Source: Bacteroidia bacterium (GTDB taxonomy: Bacteria > Bacteroidota > Bacteroidia > J057). From it: a DNA stretch of 64,000 nt. A model generated the notes under the pieces. It saw nothing but the letters and a program-made list of their open reading frames with translations, was not told the DNA's origin and ran no database searches. A program made the position numbers and the translations under genes. Positions within the stretch are counted from its first letter, which is position 1. Each line of letters begins with the position of its first letter. The stretch lies in assembly GCA_030430575.1 (NCBI GenBank), contig JAUIKF010000031.1, forward strand, positions 1 to 64,000. The letters run 5' to 3'. Positions 17,138 to 25,204 of this stretch are shown one piece after another.

Positions 17138-17947
17138 CTAATTCTTCATCTTCATCACTTCCTGCTGCAACTCCATCACAATGGAGGTAAGTCGCTCCAT
17201 AGAGATATCAGGATCGGGGAAGTCATTACTGATGAAGACTTTGGCTTTCCATATCTCACGGACTTCTTCGATGTCAACAGCATACTCGCCGTATGCGGGG
17301 TTATCGGAACGAAGTAGTAGGTTCCCATCGCCACCAGAGACGCGGTTAAAAACGCGTTTGTATACAACCCCTTCGTCTTTAGAAACTACTACATATGTTT
17401 CTCCATCCTTGACATCTCGGCTCCAGTCCTGGACGTATTCCCCTACGACTACTGTACCGGATTTCAAGGGAAGCATGGAGTCGCCTTTGATTTCAAATGC
17501 ACGATACGTACCACCGCCCAGCATGGGTAACTGGAATTTGGGAAGGTCTTCGATGTATTCTGGATCAGCATATCCATTGAGATAGCCAGCTGCTGCTTTT
17601 TGTTGGACAAACTCGATGTTCTCTCGGCCGTCATCATTGACGGTAATAGGAAGAACGCGCAGTTTGCGGCCTTCAATATCCAGGCGGCGCTGCTCGCGCT
17701 GGTCGATCAAGTCACTAGGATCTAGTTTGGTAATGTCTTCTTTTACCAAAAGGTCAATTGACACTTCAAAAAAATCGGAAATATTTTCCAGCGTTTCGTA
17801 CTTGGGCGTCGCACGGCACTCTTCATACGCACCGATAGAGGACCGGCGGATATTGAGCTTGTCGGCCAATTCTTGTTGGGTGAGGCCCTTTTTCTTCCGC
17901 AGGAACTTTAAGTTTTTGCCAATGGTGAGTTTGTCTTTTTCACTCAT
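17138..17947 (-). CDS. XRE-family HTH / S24 peptidase (LexA/CI-like) repressor
   Basis: 269 residues from the MSEKDKLTIGKNLKFL start (an upstream in-frame Met adds 14 residues). The N-terminal HTH_3 domain (about 7-62) reads GLTQQELADKLNIRRSSIGA. A linker has Ala-Ala-Gly (QQKAAAGYLNG), the type of site cleaved in CI/LexA proteins. The C-terminal S24 domain has the Ser of KGDSMLP and the Lys of GVVYKRVF as the catalytic dyad. Such proteins are self-cleaving repressors of stress or prophage genes; no prophage genes are present here, so a chromosomal stress regulon is more likely (inference). Three spaced TTAGYAAA repeats upstream suggest autoregulation. Confidence 0.88.
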   Translation of the reverse strand: MSEKDKLTIGKNLKFLRKKKGLTQQELADKLNIRRSSIGAYEECRATPKYETLENISDFFEVSIDLLVKEDITKLDPSDLIDQREQRRLDIEGRKLRVLPITVNDDGRENIEFVQQKAAAGYLNGYADPEYIEDLPKFQLPMLGGGTYRAFEIKGDSMLPLKSGTVVVGEYVQDWSRDVKDGETYVVVSKDEGVVYKRVFNRVSGGDGNLLLRSDNPAYGEYAVDIEEVREIWKAKVFISNDFPDPDISMERLTSIVMELQQEVMKMKN

Positions 17948-17982
17948 AACCTTAGATTTTGATAAACATTTCGCATACCTTT

Positions 17983-18029
17983 TTAGCAAAAGGAATGAAG
18001 TATTAGCAAATTATAAAAAAGTTAGTAAA
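17983..18029 (-). promoter_or_regulatory. Three spaced TTAGYAAA repeats, candidate operator
   Basis: TTAGCAAA at 17983 and 18003 and TTAGTAAA at 18022 are spaced 20 and 19 bp, close to two helical turns, just upstream of the LexA-like repressor start. A further TTAGTAAA lies at 18094. The regular phasing suggests binding sites for the repressor itself (inference). Confidence 0.4.
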
Positions 18030-18046
18030 AAACTAAAATTTTGTAT

Positions 18047-18095
18047 AAAAAAATGCCCGAATTGCCTTAAAGGAAAGCAATTCAGGCATTTTTTT
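18047..18095 (-). terminator. Strong hairpin terminator after the Omp28-like gene
   Basis: A near-perfect 19-bp stem (AAAAAAATGCC-GAATTGC paired with GCAATTC-GGCATTTTTTT, one mismatch) is flanked by A and T runs, so it can work on both strands. It lies 17 bp beyond the stop of the minus-strand Omp28-like gene and before the LexA-like gene. Confidence 0.8.
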
Positions 18096-18111
18096 AGTAA
18101 ACCTAGAAATT

Positions 18112-19125
18112 CTACTGAAGGAGCAGCTTTTTAGAATAAACGCCTTGAGAGGTTTGGAAGTGCAATAGATACATCCCTTTGGAGAGGTCATCCATCTGAA
18201 TAGAAGTAGGAAGACTGGCTCCTTCCCAGCGCTGAATGATACGTCCAAGATGGTCGAGTAAAGCAATCTCTTCTATAGATCGCTGAGTCGCTATATCAGG
18301 ATATTGAATGCGGACGGTCGCATCAGTTGCAGGGGAAACCAGAGAAGGAAATACGCTGATTTGACTAAGCTTATCGTTATCATCAATGGCTGTATTATTC
18401 AAATCAAATCTCGTCCCAGAATTCAGGACTTCCAGTGTGCCTACATCTTGCAAAAATGCCAATGTATACATTTCTGACGGCGCCCAGCTAGGATCTACAT
18501 AATAAGTAAATGTGTAGGTGTCACTATTTCCTTTTGCAGGGACGGTGACAGAGAGGCCGGGAGGGCTTGGCAGCATCTTGCGCAGCACATTGTGGTGCTC
18601 CATTTCGCTATTTGGGGCATTGTATTGCAAATTTTTCTCAGCAACTGCTGCGAACAAGCGGTAACTTCCTGGAGGTACATCTCCCCAGGAGGTAAGGGTG
18701 ACTGTCACTTCCACGCTGTCAGGACCTTTGGGAGCTTCTGCAACCTGGATACTTACAGGACTAGTTTGAGCCACAGCCGTATCCACCTGAGTTTGGTTTA
18801 GCATGCTAGTGCCCCAGCCGCTTCTGGTGCCATTGAGGTAGGCTTGAGGGGTGGAGCCAATGTTATAGAGGTTCTGGCGAGATTCATTGTCAGGGGCATT
18901 CGCCAAATAAAGCGCACACGTATTGTATGGTACACTCGGATGAATCGTCAAATGATGCAATTTGTCCGGATTCTGATCGAGGACTTGAAATAAATTGGCA
19001 TTGCCGGCTGGACAACGTGAGCACCTGGTATTGGTGAAATGCTCTAGTAAAGGAATCTTTGGCGCTTGTGCAAACGCCATACTAGCCACTAAAAATGCTA
19101 CAAGGGATAAAGAAAGGGTTTTCAT
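18112..19125 (-). CDS. Omp28-like thioredoxin-fold protein with T9SS sorting domain
   Basis: 337 residues with a signal peptide (SLVAFLVASMAFAQ). The mature N-terminus is thioredoxin-like: LLEHFTNTRCSRCPAGNANL has a CxxC motif, as in Omp28-related outer membrane proteins of Bacteroidota. A beta-sandwich region follows, then a type A T9SS sorting domain (ISVFPSLVSP...GMYLLHFQTSQGVYSKKLLL). It is therefore predicted to be exported through the type IX system to the cell surface or medium. The CSRCP motif could support disulfide exchange, but no activity is proven for the family. It is a single gene with its own -7 box and terminator. Confidence 0.8.
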   Translation of the reverse strand: MKTLSLSLVAFLVASMAFAQAPKIPLLEHFTNTRCSRCPAGNANLFQVLDQNPDKLHHLTIHPSVPYNTCALYLANAPDNESRQNLYNIGSTPQAYLNGTRSGWGTSMLNQTQVDTAVAQTSPVSIQVAEAPKGPDSVEVTVTLTSWGDVPPGSYRLFAAVAEKNLQYNAPNSEMEHHNVLRKMLPSPPGLSVTVPAKGNSDTYTFTYYVDPSWAPSEMYTLAFLQDVGTLEVLNSGTRFDLNNTAIDDNDKLSQISVFPSLVSPATDATVRIQYPDIATQRSIEEIALLDHLGRIIQRWEGASLPTSIQMDDLSKGMYLLHFQTSQGVYSKKLLLQ

Positions 19126-19156
19126 ATGATGGATTTATTGATAAATAATTTAAAGG

Positions 19157-19164
19157 CAAATTTA
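19157..19164 (-). promoter_or_regulatory. Candidate -7 box TAAATTTG for the Omp28-like gene
   Basis: On the minus strand TAAATTTG matches TAnnTTTG and lies about 31 bp before the ATG. The -33 region shows no clear TTG. Confidence 0.4.
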
Positions 19165-19207
19165 GCGGAAAAGGTTTATGTAAAATGTGAGTTTCCCGAC
19201 GAATGTA

Positions 19208-19215
19208 TAACTTTG
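19208..19215 (+). promoter_or_regulatory. Candidate -7 box TAACTTTG for the XdhC gene
   Basis: TAACTTTG matches TAnnTTTG and lies 18 bp before the XdhC ATG, back-to-back with the minus-strand -7 box of the divergent gene. Confidence 0.4.
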
Positions 19216-19232
19216 AGCATAGAGAATAATCT

Positions 19233-20339
19233 ATGAAAGAAATCCAGCAGATCGTAGCAGCATATGAAAGGGCCTTGAAGGAAGGAAAGCAAATGGCTTT
19301 GGCGACTGTAGTTAGGGTCCAAGGCTCTGCCTATCGACGCGAAGGTGCGCGAATGCTTATGACAGAAGACGGTCATTGGACTGGCGCGATCAGTGGCGGA
19401 TGCCTGGAAGGAGATGCCCTCAGACGTGCTAGAAAAGCCATTTTGGAGCAGAAGCCTACAGTTATCGTCTATGATACCATGGAAGATGACAGTGCCCAGT
19501 CACTGGGCGTAGGGCTGGGCTGCAATGGCATCATAGATGTCCTTATCGAGCCGATGGGAAACAATGGGACCAATCCCCACATCGAAATGCTGAAATCATT
19601 TCTCCGATACAATCAACAAACAAAGCTGGCTACTGTATATCGTTCCCCTATTTCCAATGATCCAATGGTAGGCAGTCAATTGATGATGGGGGCCGATGGA
19701 GAGGTTTCAGGCAGTTTATTAAGGGAAAATATTGCTAATTTGGTAGAAGAAGATTTAGCAAATGCCTCAGTATCCCAAAGCAAAACTTACGGGGAAATCG
19801 ATGTCTTTCTTGAAATTCTGCATCCTGCTATTCGACTCGTGATCTTTGGCGGGGGGTATGACGCCATGCCCTTGACTAGGTTAGCACGAGAGATAGGTTG
19901 GCATGTGACAGTGACCGATGATTGCATGGCCAAAGCCCTTCCCGTCCGTTTCCCAGAAGCCCATGAAGTGAAACATATCTTGAGAGAAGAGGTCAGTCAT
20001 CAGGTAACAATTACGCCCTATACGGCAGTAGTTTTGATGTCTCATAATTATAAATATGACTTGGCTGTTCTCGAGCAATTAATCAATGACCCACCTCCGT
20101 ATATAGGGATTCTCGGCCCACGTAAGCGATTCGAGAAAATGAAGGTAGCCTTGGAAGCGCAAGGGAAATCCCTTTCCGATCTGCCCATCCATAGCCCCGT
20201 AGGGCTTGATATCGGGGCAGAAACACCCGATGAAATCGCCCTGACGATCCTGGCGGAAGTACAGGCAGTCTTTTCAAATAGAAATGGTGGCATGCTGAAA
20301 GACCGAGTAGGCAGTATTCACAGGAGAATGATAGAATGA
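19233..20339 (+). CDS. XdhC/CoxI family protein
   Basis: 368 residues. The N-terminal XdhC/CoxI domain shows GSAYRREGARMLMTEDG and GAISGGCLEGD, and the C-terminal Rossmann-like XdhC_C domain shows LVIFGGGYDAMPLTRLA and GILGPRKRFEKM. In characterised systems XdhC binds sulfurated molybdenum cofactor and inserts it into xanthine dehydrogenase-type enzymes in the cytosol. No molybdoenzyme or cofactor gene lies in this window, so its client is elsewhere. The last codons (RRMIE) are read from a GAATGATAG-type tandem tract. Confidence 0.88.
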   Translation: MKEIQQIVAAYERALKEGKQMALATVVRVQGSAYRREGARMLMTEDGHWTGAISGGCLEGDALRRARKAILEQKPTVIVYDTMEDDSAQSLGVGLGCNGIIDVLIEPMGNNGTNPHIEMLKSFLRYNQQTKLATVYRSPISNDPMVGSQLMMGADGEVSGSLLRENIANLVEEDLANASVSQSKTYGEIDVFLEILHPAIRLVIFGGGYDAMPLTRLAREIGWHVTVTDDCMAKALPVRFPEAHEVKHILREEVSHQVTITPYTAVVLMSHNYKYDLAVLEQLINDPPPYIGILGPRKRFEKMKVALEAQGKSLSDLPIHSPVGLDIGAETPDEIALTILAEVQAVFSNRNGGMLKDRVGSIHRRMIE

Positions 20340-20400
20340 GTGAATGATAGGATGATAGAATGGAATGAGGAAATGATAATATGATTAGATGATAAAATGG
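20324..20400 (+). repeat. Degenerate GAATGATAG-type tandem tract
   Basis: Imperfect 8-10-bp units (GAATGATAG, GGATGATAG, GAATGAGG, ATGATTAG) run from the last codons of XdhC through its stop and about 60 bp beyond. No gene is present. Confidence 0.6.
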
Positions 20401-20444
20401 ATTCATAGTAGAGACCATTCAAAGAAACGAAATCGAGCACTTTG

Positions 20445-20486
20445 CTAAACCCTAAACCCTAAACCCTAAACCCTAAACCCCAAACC
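20445..20486 (+). repeat. Telomere-like TAAACCC tandem repeat
   Basis: The 7-bp unit TAAACCC is repeated four times exactly, then decays (CAAACCC, TGAACTT, TGAACCC) into the start of the glycosyltransferase reading frame at 20494. Confidence 0.9.
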
Positions 20487-20493
20487 CTGAACT

Positions 20494-21591
20494 TTGAACC
20501 CTCCCCATCCCCGCATTTACCTATCCGTCATCAATGACCTCAGCGGTGATCAGCGATTGCATCGCATCGCCTCTACGCTCTCCGAAGCGGGGTACGAAGT
20601 CCATGTTGTTGGACGGCTTTTGCCGGATTCTAAGGCGCTGGAAGCGCGGCCATATACCACGCATAGAATGCGGTTGATGTGGAAAAAAGGTAAACTTTTT
20701 TACCTCGAATACGCCATCCGCTTATTTCTTTTCCTACTTTTCCACAAAAAAGGCATCTATGCTGCGAATGATCTCGACACCTTGCTTCCCAATTTTTGGG
20801 TAGCTCGCCTCAAACGTTCGACGGTGGTATATGATTCCCATGAATACTTTACGGAGGTACCCGAATTGGTGCATCGACCACGAACCCGCGCCATCTGGGT
20901 GAGGTTAGAGCGTTGGCTTTTCCCCAAACTGAAACACGCTTATACCGTCAATGACTCCATTGCCAACATATATCAATCAACCTATGGAGTAAGGGTGAAG
21001 GTCGTACGTAACCTGCCGTTTCGAAAGCCTTTTCCTCCGCCATCCACTTCCTCCAACATTCTCATATATCAAGGTGCCCTGAACGTAGGTAGGGGGATTG
21101 ATCTGATGATCGCAGCGATGGCCTATTTGCCCGAATACCAGCTATGGATTGTGGGCCGAGGGGATGTGGAGGTGGAATTGAAGGAGGAGGCGAAAGCAAT
21201 TGGAGAAAGAGTTCAGTTCAAGGGATTTGTACCGTTTGAACGACTCCATGAGTTGACATGTCAGGCGACGCTTGGATTCAGCTTGGAAGAGGATTTGGGT
21301 AAAAATTACCACTATGCATCTCCCAATAAAGTCTACGACTATATTCAGGTAGGTGTACCTGTGCTTGTATCTGATCTGCCAGAGATGCGTGCAGTTGTAG
21401 AGAATCATGGAGTAGGGGAGGTGCTGAGCAATAAAGAGCGAACTCCTGAGCTATTGGCGACCAAAGTACGAGAGATCGTGGAGGACGAGCCATTATACCA
21501 AAGCTTTAAGGAAAATTGCCAAATAGCCGCAGCATCATTAAACTGGGAGGAAGAGAAAAAACGGCTGCTGGAAATCTATCAAGCTATTTAG
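20494..21591 (+). CDS. GT4-type glycosyltransferase
   Basis: 365 residues. The N-terminus RIYLSVINDLSGDQRLHRIA is the conserved nucleotide-fold entry of a Bacteroidota GT4 subfamily. An in-frame TGA at 20488-20490 excludes earlier starts, and the first ATG is about 58 codons too late, so TTG 20494 is the only plausible start. Residues MNPPHP then come from decayed telomere-like repeat. The C-terminal domain shows GALNVGRGIDLMI and EDLGKNYHYASPNKVYDYI, the donor-sugar region with the usual Glu. It is probably involved in cell-surface glycan synthesis; donor and acceptor are unknown. Confidence 0.8.
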   Translation: MNPPHPRIYLSVINDLSGDQRLHRIASTLSEAGYEVHVVGRLLPDSKALEARPYTTHRMRLMWKKGKLFYLEYAIRLFLFLLFHKKGIYAANDLDTLLPNFWVARLKRSTVVYDSHEYFTEVPELVHRPRTRAIWVRLERWLFPKLKHAYTVNDSIANIYQSTYGVRVKVVRNLPFRKPFPPPSTSSNILIYQGALNVGRGIDLMIAAMAYLPEYQLWIVGRGDVEVELKEEAKAIGERVQFKGFVPFERLHELTCQATLGFSLEEDLGKNYHYASPNKVYDYIQVGVPVLVSDLPEMRAVVENHGVGEVLSNKERTPELLATKVREIVEDEPLYQSFKENCQIAAASLNWEEEKKRLLEIYQAI

Positions 21592-21662
21592 AAGTACCAA
21601 AACGCAATCATCAAAGGATGCTTGAAGTATTTTTTACCAATATTTAACTAAGCAAAATAAAC

Positions 21663-21673
21663 TAACACTGTTA
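21663..21673. promoter_or_regulatory. Palindromic site TAACACTGTTA
   Basis: An 11-bp palindrome around a central C, 59 bp before the small membrane protein gene. The identical 11-mer recurs at 57929-57939. Its form resembles a TetR-type operator (inference). Confidence 0.4.
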
Positions 21674-21731
21674 CTAATTTATTTTTCGGCGATTTCTACG
21701 AAATCAGCTGCCTTTTTGTCATTTTTGCGGC

Positions 21732-21857
21732 ATGATAAAGATGCTAAAGGAGTGGCTAGATGAGCGGTTCTGGATTGGCGTGATTGCTGGTCTAATCGTA
21801 GGGGTAATATTGTTTGCTGTGATCTATATCGCAGTAGGGAAGGAGGCCTTCCAATGA
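21732..21857 (+). CDS. 41-residue single-helix membrane protein
   Basis: ATG 21732 to TGA 21857 encodes 41 residues: a charged amphipathic start (KMLKEWLDERFW), one hydrophobic helix (IGVIAGLIVGVILFAVIYIA) and a short polar tail. Its stop overlaps the ATG of the redoxin-like gene (ATGA), so the two are almost certainly translationally coupled. I do not recognise a family. The coupling suggests a membrane partner or anchor for the redoxin-like protein. Confidence 0.65.
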   Translation: MIKMLKEWLDERFWIGVIAGLIVGVILFAVIYIAVGKEAFQ

Positions 21858-22384
21858 GTCAGACGCTTACATACCTGATTGGCAAGCAGTTTTACCTTGG
21901 CTTGGTGGTGGGAATTATCCTTGCCATTTGGGGAGGCTCCAATTTCGCACGTTATGCCGTCCGTACGCCTGATATTCAATTGACAAACCTGAAGCTTCAG
22001 GGCCTGGATGGTCAAGAAATTTCTTTAGATAGTCTAAAAGGGACCCCTGTCATCCTCTATTTTTGGGCCACCTGGGCCAAAAAGCCTTTGGAGGGCCTTG
22101 CCGCCCTAGAGCGGGTAGAGTCTCAACTCACGGCCGAAGGCGTGAAAGTCATCGCCATCTCTGACGAAGGCATAGATTACCTTGAAGCTTTTGTTAATAA
22201 AAATGCGACTAATCTGCTGGTTGCCAAATCTTTAACGCCACTTGCAGCTCTTGGCCTCAAGGCATTGCCTACCAGCTACCTGTTGGACAAAGAGGGGAGG
22301 GTAGTGGCTGGCTATTTGGGGACCAAGGCTTGGGATGCGGATGGGCTGGTGGAGAAGGTGAGATTAGTGTTGGGGCATAAATAG
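21854..22384 (+). CDS. TlpA-like redoxin lacking the CxxC
   Basis: 176 residues. One N-terminal membrane helix (LGLVVGIILAIWGGSNFA) anchors a periplasmic redoxin domain with TPVILYFWATWAKKPLEGLA and LPTSYLLDKEGRVVAGYLG. In TlpA/ResA proteins the first segment is FWATWCGPC; here both cysteines are gone (WAKKPL) while the cis-Pro loop (LPTSYLLD) is kept. Thiol exchange is thus not expected, and a binding or scaffold role is more likely (inference). It is coupled by ATGA overlap to the 41-residue membrane protein upstream. The next gene is convergent with a 5-bp gap. Confidence 0.82.
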   Translation: MSQTLTYLIGKQFYLGLVVGIILAIWGGSNFARYAVRTPDIQLTNLKLQGLDGQEISLDSLKGTPVILYFWATWAKKPLEGLAALERVESQLTAEGVKVIAISDEGIDYLEAFVNKNATNLLVAKSLTPLAALGLKALPTSYLLDKEGRVVAGYLGTKAWDADGLVEKVRLVLGHK

Positions 22385-22389
22385 AAAAA

Positions 22390-23022
22390 CTAAAACCCAT
22401 CCGTTTGCTCGTCCTCCAACGCATACGTAATCCGAATCTCCTCAAAAAAGCTTATTAATTCTTTGTATTGCGTTAGGCACAAACGCCCCAAAGTATGATG
22501 GGCAGAATCCCATCTATTCCTATTACACTCAAAGCAAATCTCTAGAAAAGCCTCAACCTTTCCCTCCTGATTTATCCAAATAATGGCATGGTGCGGATTA
22601 TAACACATAGCTGCTACTACTTTATTATCTATCGATTCATAGCCTAGCAAGATTTTCTCTAATTGGATGATTTGGAGGCTATCTAGCGAAATGCTGTCAA
22701 TCGCCATAGGTAGCGAAATTGAGCTGTCAAGTTCATTTTCCTCTACAAAACGGCGGATATACCTTTGGTAATACGTTTTTTTATTGAACCAAAATTTTCG
22801 TCTTTTTATAGTCACCTGCTTTTTCCCTCTCGTTAGGTGATCAAAAGAAATAACCACTATTTGGCTATTTGTGTGAAATAAGCCCTCTGTCAATTTAGCT
22901 AGAGAATCAGGAATTGGGCGGGTATGACAATTGACCCAGGAGGCCATTCCTTCATATGATTGAGCGCGCGCATTATCTATCATGAAAATGCTCAAGAGAA
23001 GAATAAGAATGGAGGTTTTCAT
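22390..23022 (-). CDS. Secreted protein of unknown function
   Basis: 210 residues from the Met preceding a signal peptide (SILILLLSIFMIDNARAQ); the open frame extends 24 codons upstream, but those lack signal-peptide features. The mature protein contains CYNPHHAIIWIN and FLEICFECNRNRWD. I do not recognise a family. It looks like the small exported proteins that Bacteroidota carry as lineage-specific genes. It is divergent from the next lipoprotein-like gene. Confidence 0.6.
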   Translation of the reverse strand: MKTSILILLLSIFMIDNARAQSYEGMASWVNCHTRPIPDSLAKLTEGLFHTNSQIVVISFDHLTRGKKQVTIKRRKFWFNKKTYYQRYIRRFVEENELDSSISLPMAIDSISLDSLQIIQLEKILLGYESIDNKVVAAMCYNPHHAIIWINQEGKVEAFLEICFECNRNRWDSAHHTLGRLCLTQYKELISFFEEIRITYALEDEQTDGF

Positions 23023-23128
23023 AAGATTAGGGTTTAATGGCATAACGTAGCAGTGTAATAGAAAGAAGTTATTGACAACGGGAATGTAAATCACTTTGCC
23101 GAAATTGAGGCTTCAATATGCTTTAGAA

Positions 23129-24049
23129 ATGATGTATAAGCAAAAACATGCCCTTACATGGATTACAGGCATTTTTATCCTGGCAACCTTCGGATGCAGC
23201 CCCAAGCAATTGCCGCTAAAAAACAAGCCTTATGAACTCGATGCTTATGATCGAGAAACGATAACCTTCTTTGGAGATAGTGTCCAGTATACCATTTTTT
23301 GCCCGATAGGGTCCTGTGAAATAGTGTATAAAGGGAAATATGAAGCAAAGAAAAAGACCCGATTTTTTACGATAAAAAAATATACTAGCAGTTTTTCAGG
23401 GATGTTTGAGGCAGAAAGGAAAATGAGGATCAGGATAAAATCTGAGCGGAAAATCTACCTTGACAAAGCTCGATTTGGCCTCTGGCCTACCTTCGATCAG
23501 ATTCTGTATGAAAAATCCATTGCGAAAGCCGTTAAGCTCATCCGCCGATACAAGAAAGTAGAAAGCTTTTATGACGAAGTATCCTATCAGAAGCTCCAAA
23601 TAGACACCGTTACCTTTCTCGATTTTTTTGTTCCAGCAGCTTTTGAAAAAATGATGGATAAGAACATCTATTATGCCGCGATTCTCCCACGTTTGGGGAG
23701 CCAGATTGACTCTACGTTTAACCTCAATCAAGACTTTTATGACCCTGAATTCCAAGCTGCGGCAAATGAGACATTTGATCGTCCATTAAACTTCAGCAAT
23801 GCAGAAAACGTTCTGCGTTTTTCTGGGAAAACCCATTTTGAGACAGCCACGATGTATGCTCCTCCCAAAGACTTCGGCTATTTGCTCCAATCCTCAAGGC
23901 TATTTGACCTGAATGAAGATTCTTATGCGATGGTGGTAAAAGTGTCAAAATTAAGTAGTCAACATCAACTGGCCTTTACCTTTCAATACAATAAAAAGAC
24001 GCTGAAGCTAGAGGACTATGGGGTGATTGGTTTAAGGGTATGTCCATGA
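23129..24049 (+). CDS. Exported or lipoprotein-like protein of unknown function
   Basis: 306 residues from ATG 23129 (a second ATG follows immediately; a TTG at 23096 is unlikely). The N-terminus has a hydrophobic stretch ending FILATFGCSPK, a weak lipobox with Cys at the right place. The rest is a mixed alpha/beta protein rich in Lys, Phe and Tyr with no recognised motif. It is followed after 15 bp by another lipoprotein gene, so the two may form an operon. Function unknown. Confidence 0.55.
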   Translation: MMYKQKHALTWITGIFILATFGCSPKQLPLKNKPYELDAYDRETITFFGDSVQYTIFCPIGSCEIVYKGKYEAKKKTRFFTIKKYTSSFSGMFEAERKMRIRIKSERKIYLDKARFGLWPTFDQILYEKSIAKAVKLIRRYKKVESFYDEVSYQKLQIDTVTFLDFFVPAAFEKMMDKNIYYAAILPRLGSQIDSTFNLNQDFYDPEFQAAANETFDRPLNFSNAENVLRFSGKTHFETATMYAPPKDFGYLLQSSRLFDLNEDSYAMVVKVSKLSSQHQLAFTFQYNKKTLKLEDYGVIGLRVCP

Positions 24050-24064
24050 AAAAATAATTTCAGT

Positions 24065-24475
24065 ATGCTCATGCGAATGTTACTCCTCTTACTTTTTTAC
24101 CTTTCCCTCCTCCATTCAGGATGCTGGATCATGCCAAGAGCAGAGGAAGAACCTTATGAAGGTGCCTATGTGTACATTTCTAATTCATTGATTCCAGGTG
24201 ACCAATATGAAATCGATATTGACCATGGAAAGTTTACTCATAAAGGAACTATCAATGTCTTTTCATTCAAATTTGATTATAACTCTAATAGTTTTTTGCC
24301 TTTGTTAATCGCTCGATATCCTACTGAAAATGACAGCCTTTTCGTAAAGTGGACGGTGAATTCACATTCTACTAGCGAAAAGGTTAATATAAGCAATCAT
24401 GGTTTAGTGATCTTAGGATATGATACCATATCGAACCAACACTACATCTCTAATGAACCTATTCTTATTTATTAG
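24065..24475 (+). CDS. Small lipoprotein of unknown function
   Basis: 136 residues with a lipoprotein signal (LLLLLFYLSLLHSGC) and a short beta-rich mature domain (YEGAYVYISNSLIPGDQYEI). No family is recognised. It lies directly after the preceding lipoprotein-like gene, and its stop is 3 bp from the convergent acetyltransferase gene. Confidence 0.6.
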   Translation: MLMRMLLLLLFYLSLLHSGCWIMPRAEEEPYEGAYVYISNSLIPGDQYEIDIDHGKFTHKGTINVFSFKFDYNSNSFLPLLIARYPTENDSLFVKWTVNSHSTSEKVNISNHGLVILGYDTISNQHYISNEPILIY

Positions 24476-24478
24476 TTC

Positions 24479-25135
24479 TCATATCTCTACTTCTCCACTT
24501 CGCTTCGCGATCTTTACGGCCTTTGGCGGTAAGTAAACCCCCTCATTCTCAGTGTCTTGCATGATCACAGCTCCTGCACCGATGAGGGTCTTTTCGGCTA
24601 TCGTGATGCTATCGCGAAGCGTCGCATTCACTCCCAGGAAGCTGTAAGCACCCACCCTCACAAAGCCCGAAATCACGACATGAGATGTGATAAAGCAGTG
24701 ATCCGCTATTGTCACATCGTGGCCGATATGGTTGCCACTCCAGAGCGTGACATTATTGCCAATCTGGGCAAACGGCTGAATGGTATTGTCTTCGAGAATG
24801 AGGCAATTGTCACCAGCGGGATATTGGCTGAGGAAGGTACAACGTGTACTGATATAGGAGGCTAACTGATAGCCTTTTGCCTTGGCTTCGTGATATTTCT
24901 GGGCACGGAGGGCGTTCATGCCTGTGTAGCCAATGGCAACAAATAGGTGATGGGTGGCTGGAGGAAAGCGCGTTTCTAGCGTTTCAAATGAGAAAATGGG
25001 CAATCCTTCGAAGGTATCTTCTGTGAGGTAGGTTTGGTCAACCGTGAAGCCAATCACTTCGTATTCGCTGTCTGTCTGGAAGTAATAGGCAGCGAGTTTA
25101 GCTTGGCTTTGGTTTCCGAAGATGAGGAGTTTCAT
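24479..25135 (-). CDS. NeuD-like sugar O-acyltransferase (hexapeptide repeat)
   Basis: 218 residues. The N-terminal Rossmann-like segment LLIFGNQSQAKLAAYYF and the C-terminal left-handed beta-helix (IGNNVTLWSGNHIGHDVTIA, VISGFVRVGAYSFLG, LIGAGAVIMQ) match the NeuD/PglD family, which acetylates sialic acids or aminosugars with acetyl-CoA in the cytosol. His in NHIGHD corresponds to the catalytic base position. It is transcribed in the same direction as the WbqC and GT2 genes upstream, so a role in surface polysaccharide modification is likely; the sugar is unknown. Confidence 0.82.
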   Translation of the reverse strand: MKLLIFGNQSQAKLAAYYFQTDSEYEVIGFTVDQTYLTEDTFEGLPIFSFETLETRFPPATHHLFVAIGYTGMNALRAQKYHEAKAKGYQLASYISTRCTFLSQYPAGDNCLILEDNTIQPFAQIGNNVTLWSGNHIGHDVTIADHCFITSHVVISGFVRVGAYSFLGVNATLRDSITIAEKTLIGAGAVIMQDTENEGVYLPPKAVKIAKRSGEVEI

Positions 25136-25167
25136 GGGTTAATAATGGAATAATTGATGTTTCTTCC

Positions 25168-25201
25168 ACTATTGCGACGGGTTTAAACCCGTCGCAATAG
25201 T
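25168..25201. repeat. Perfect 34-bp palindrome
   Basis: The left half ends ATTGCGACGGGTTT and the right half is its exact reverse complement with no loop. It lies in the 69-bp gap between the WbqC and NeuD-like genes, near the WbqC stop. It may act as a terminator or processing site for the minus-strand transcript. Confidence 0.8.
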
Positions 25202-25204
25202 TTT

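Noticed and set aside
20445-20486. True telomere or chromosome end
   Set aside because: The unit is telomere-like, but coding genes continue on both sides; it is an internal tandem repeat.
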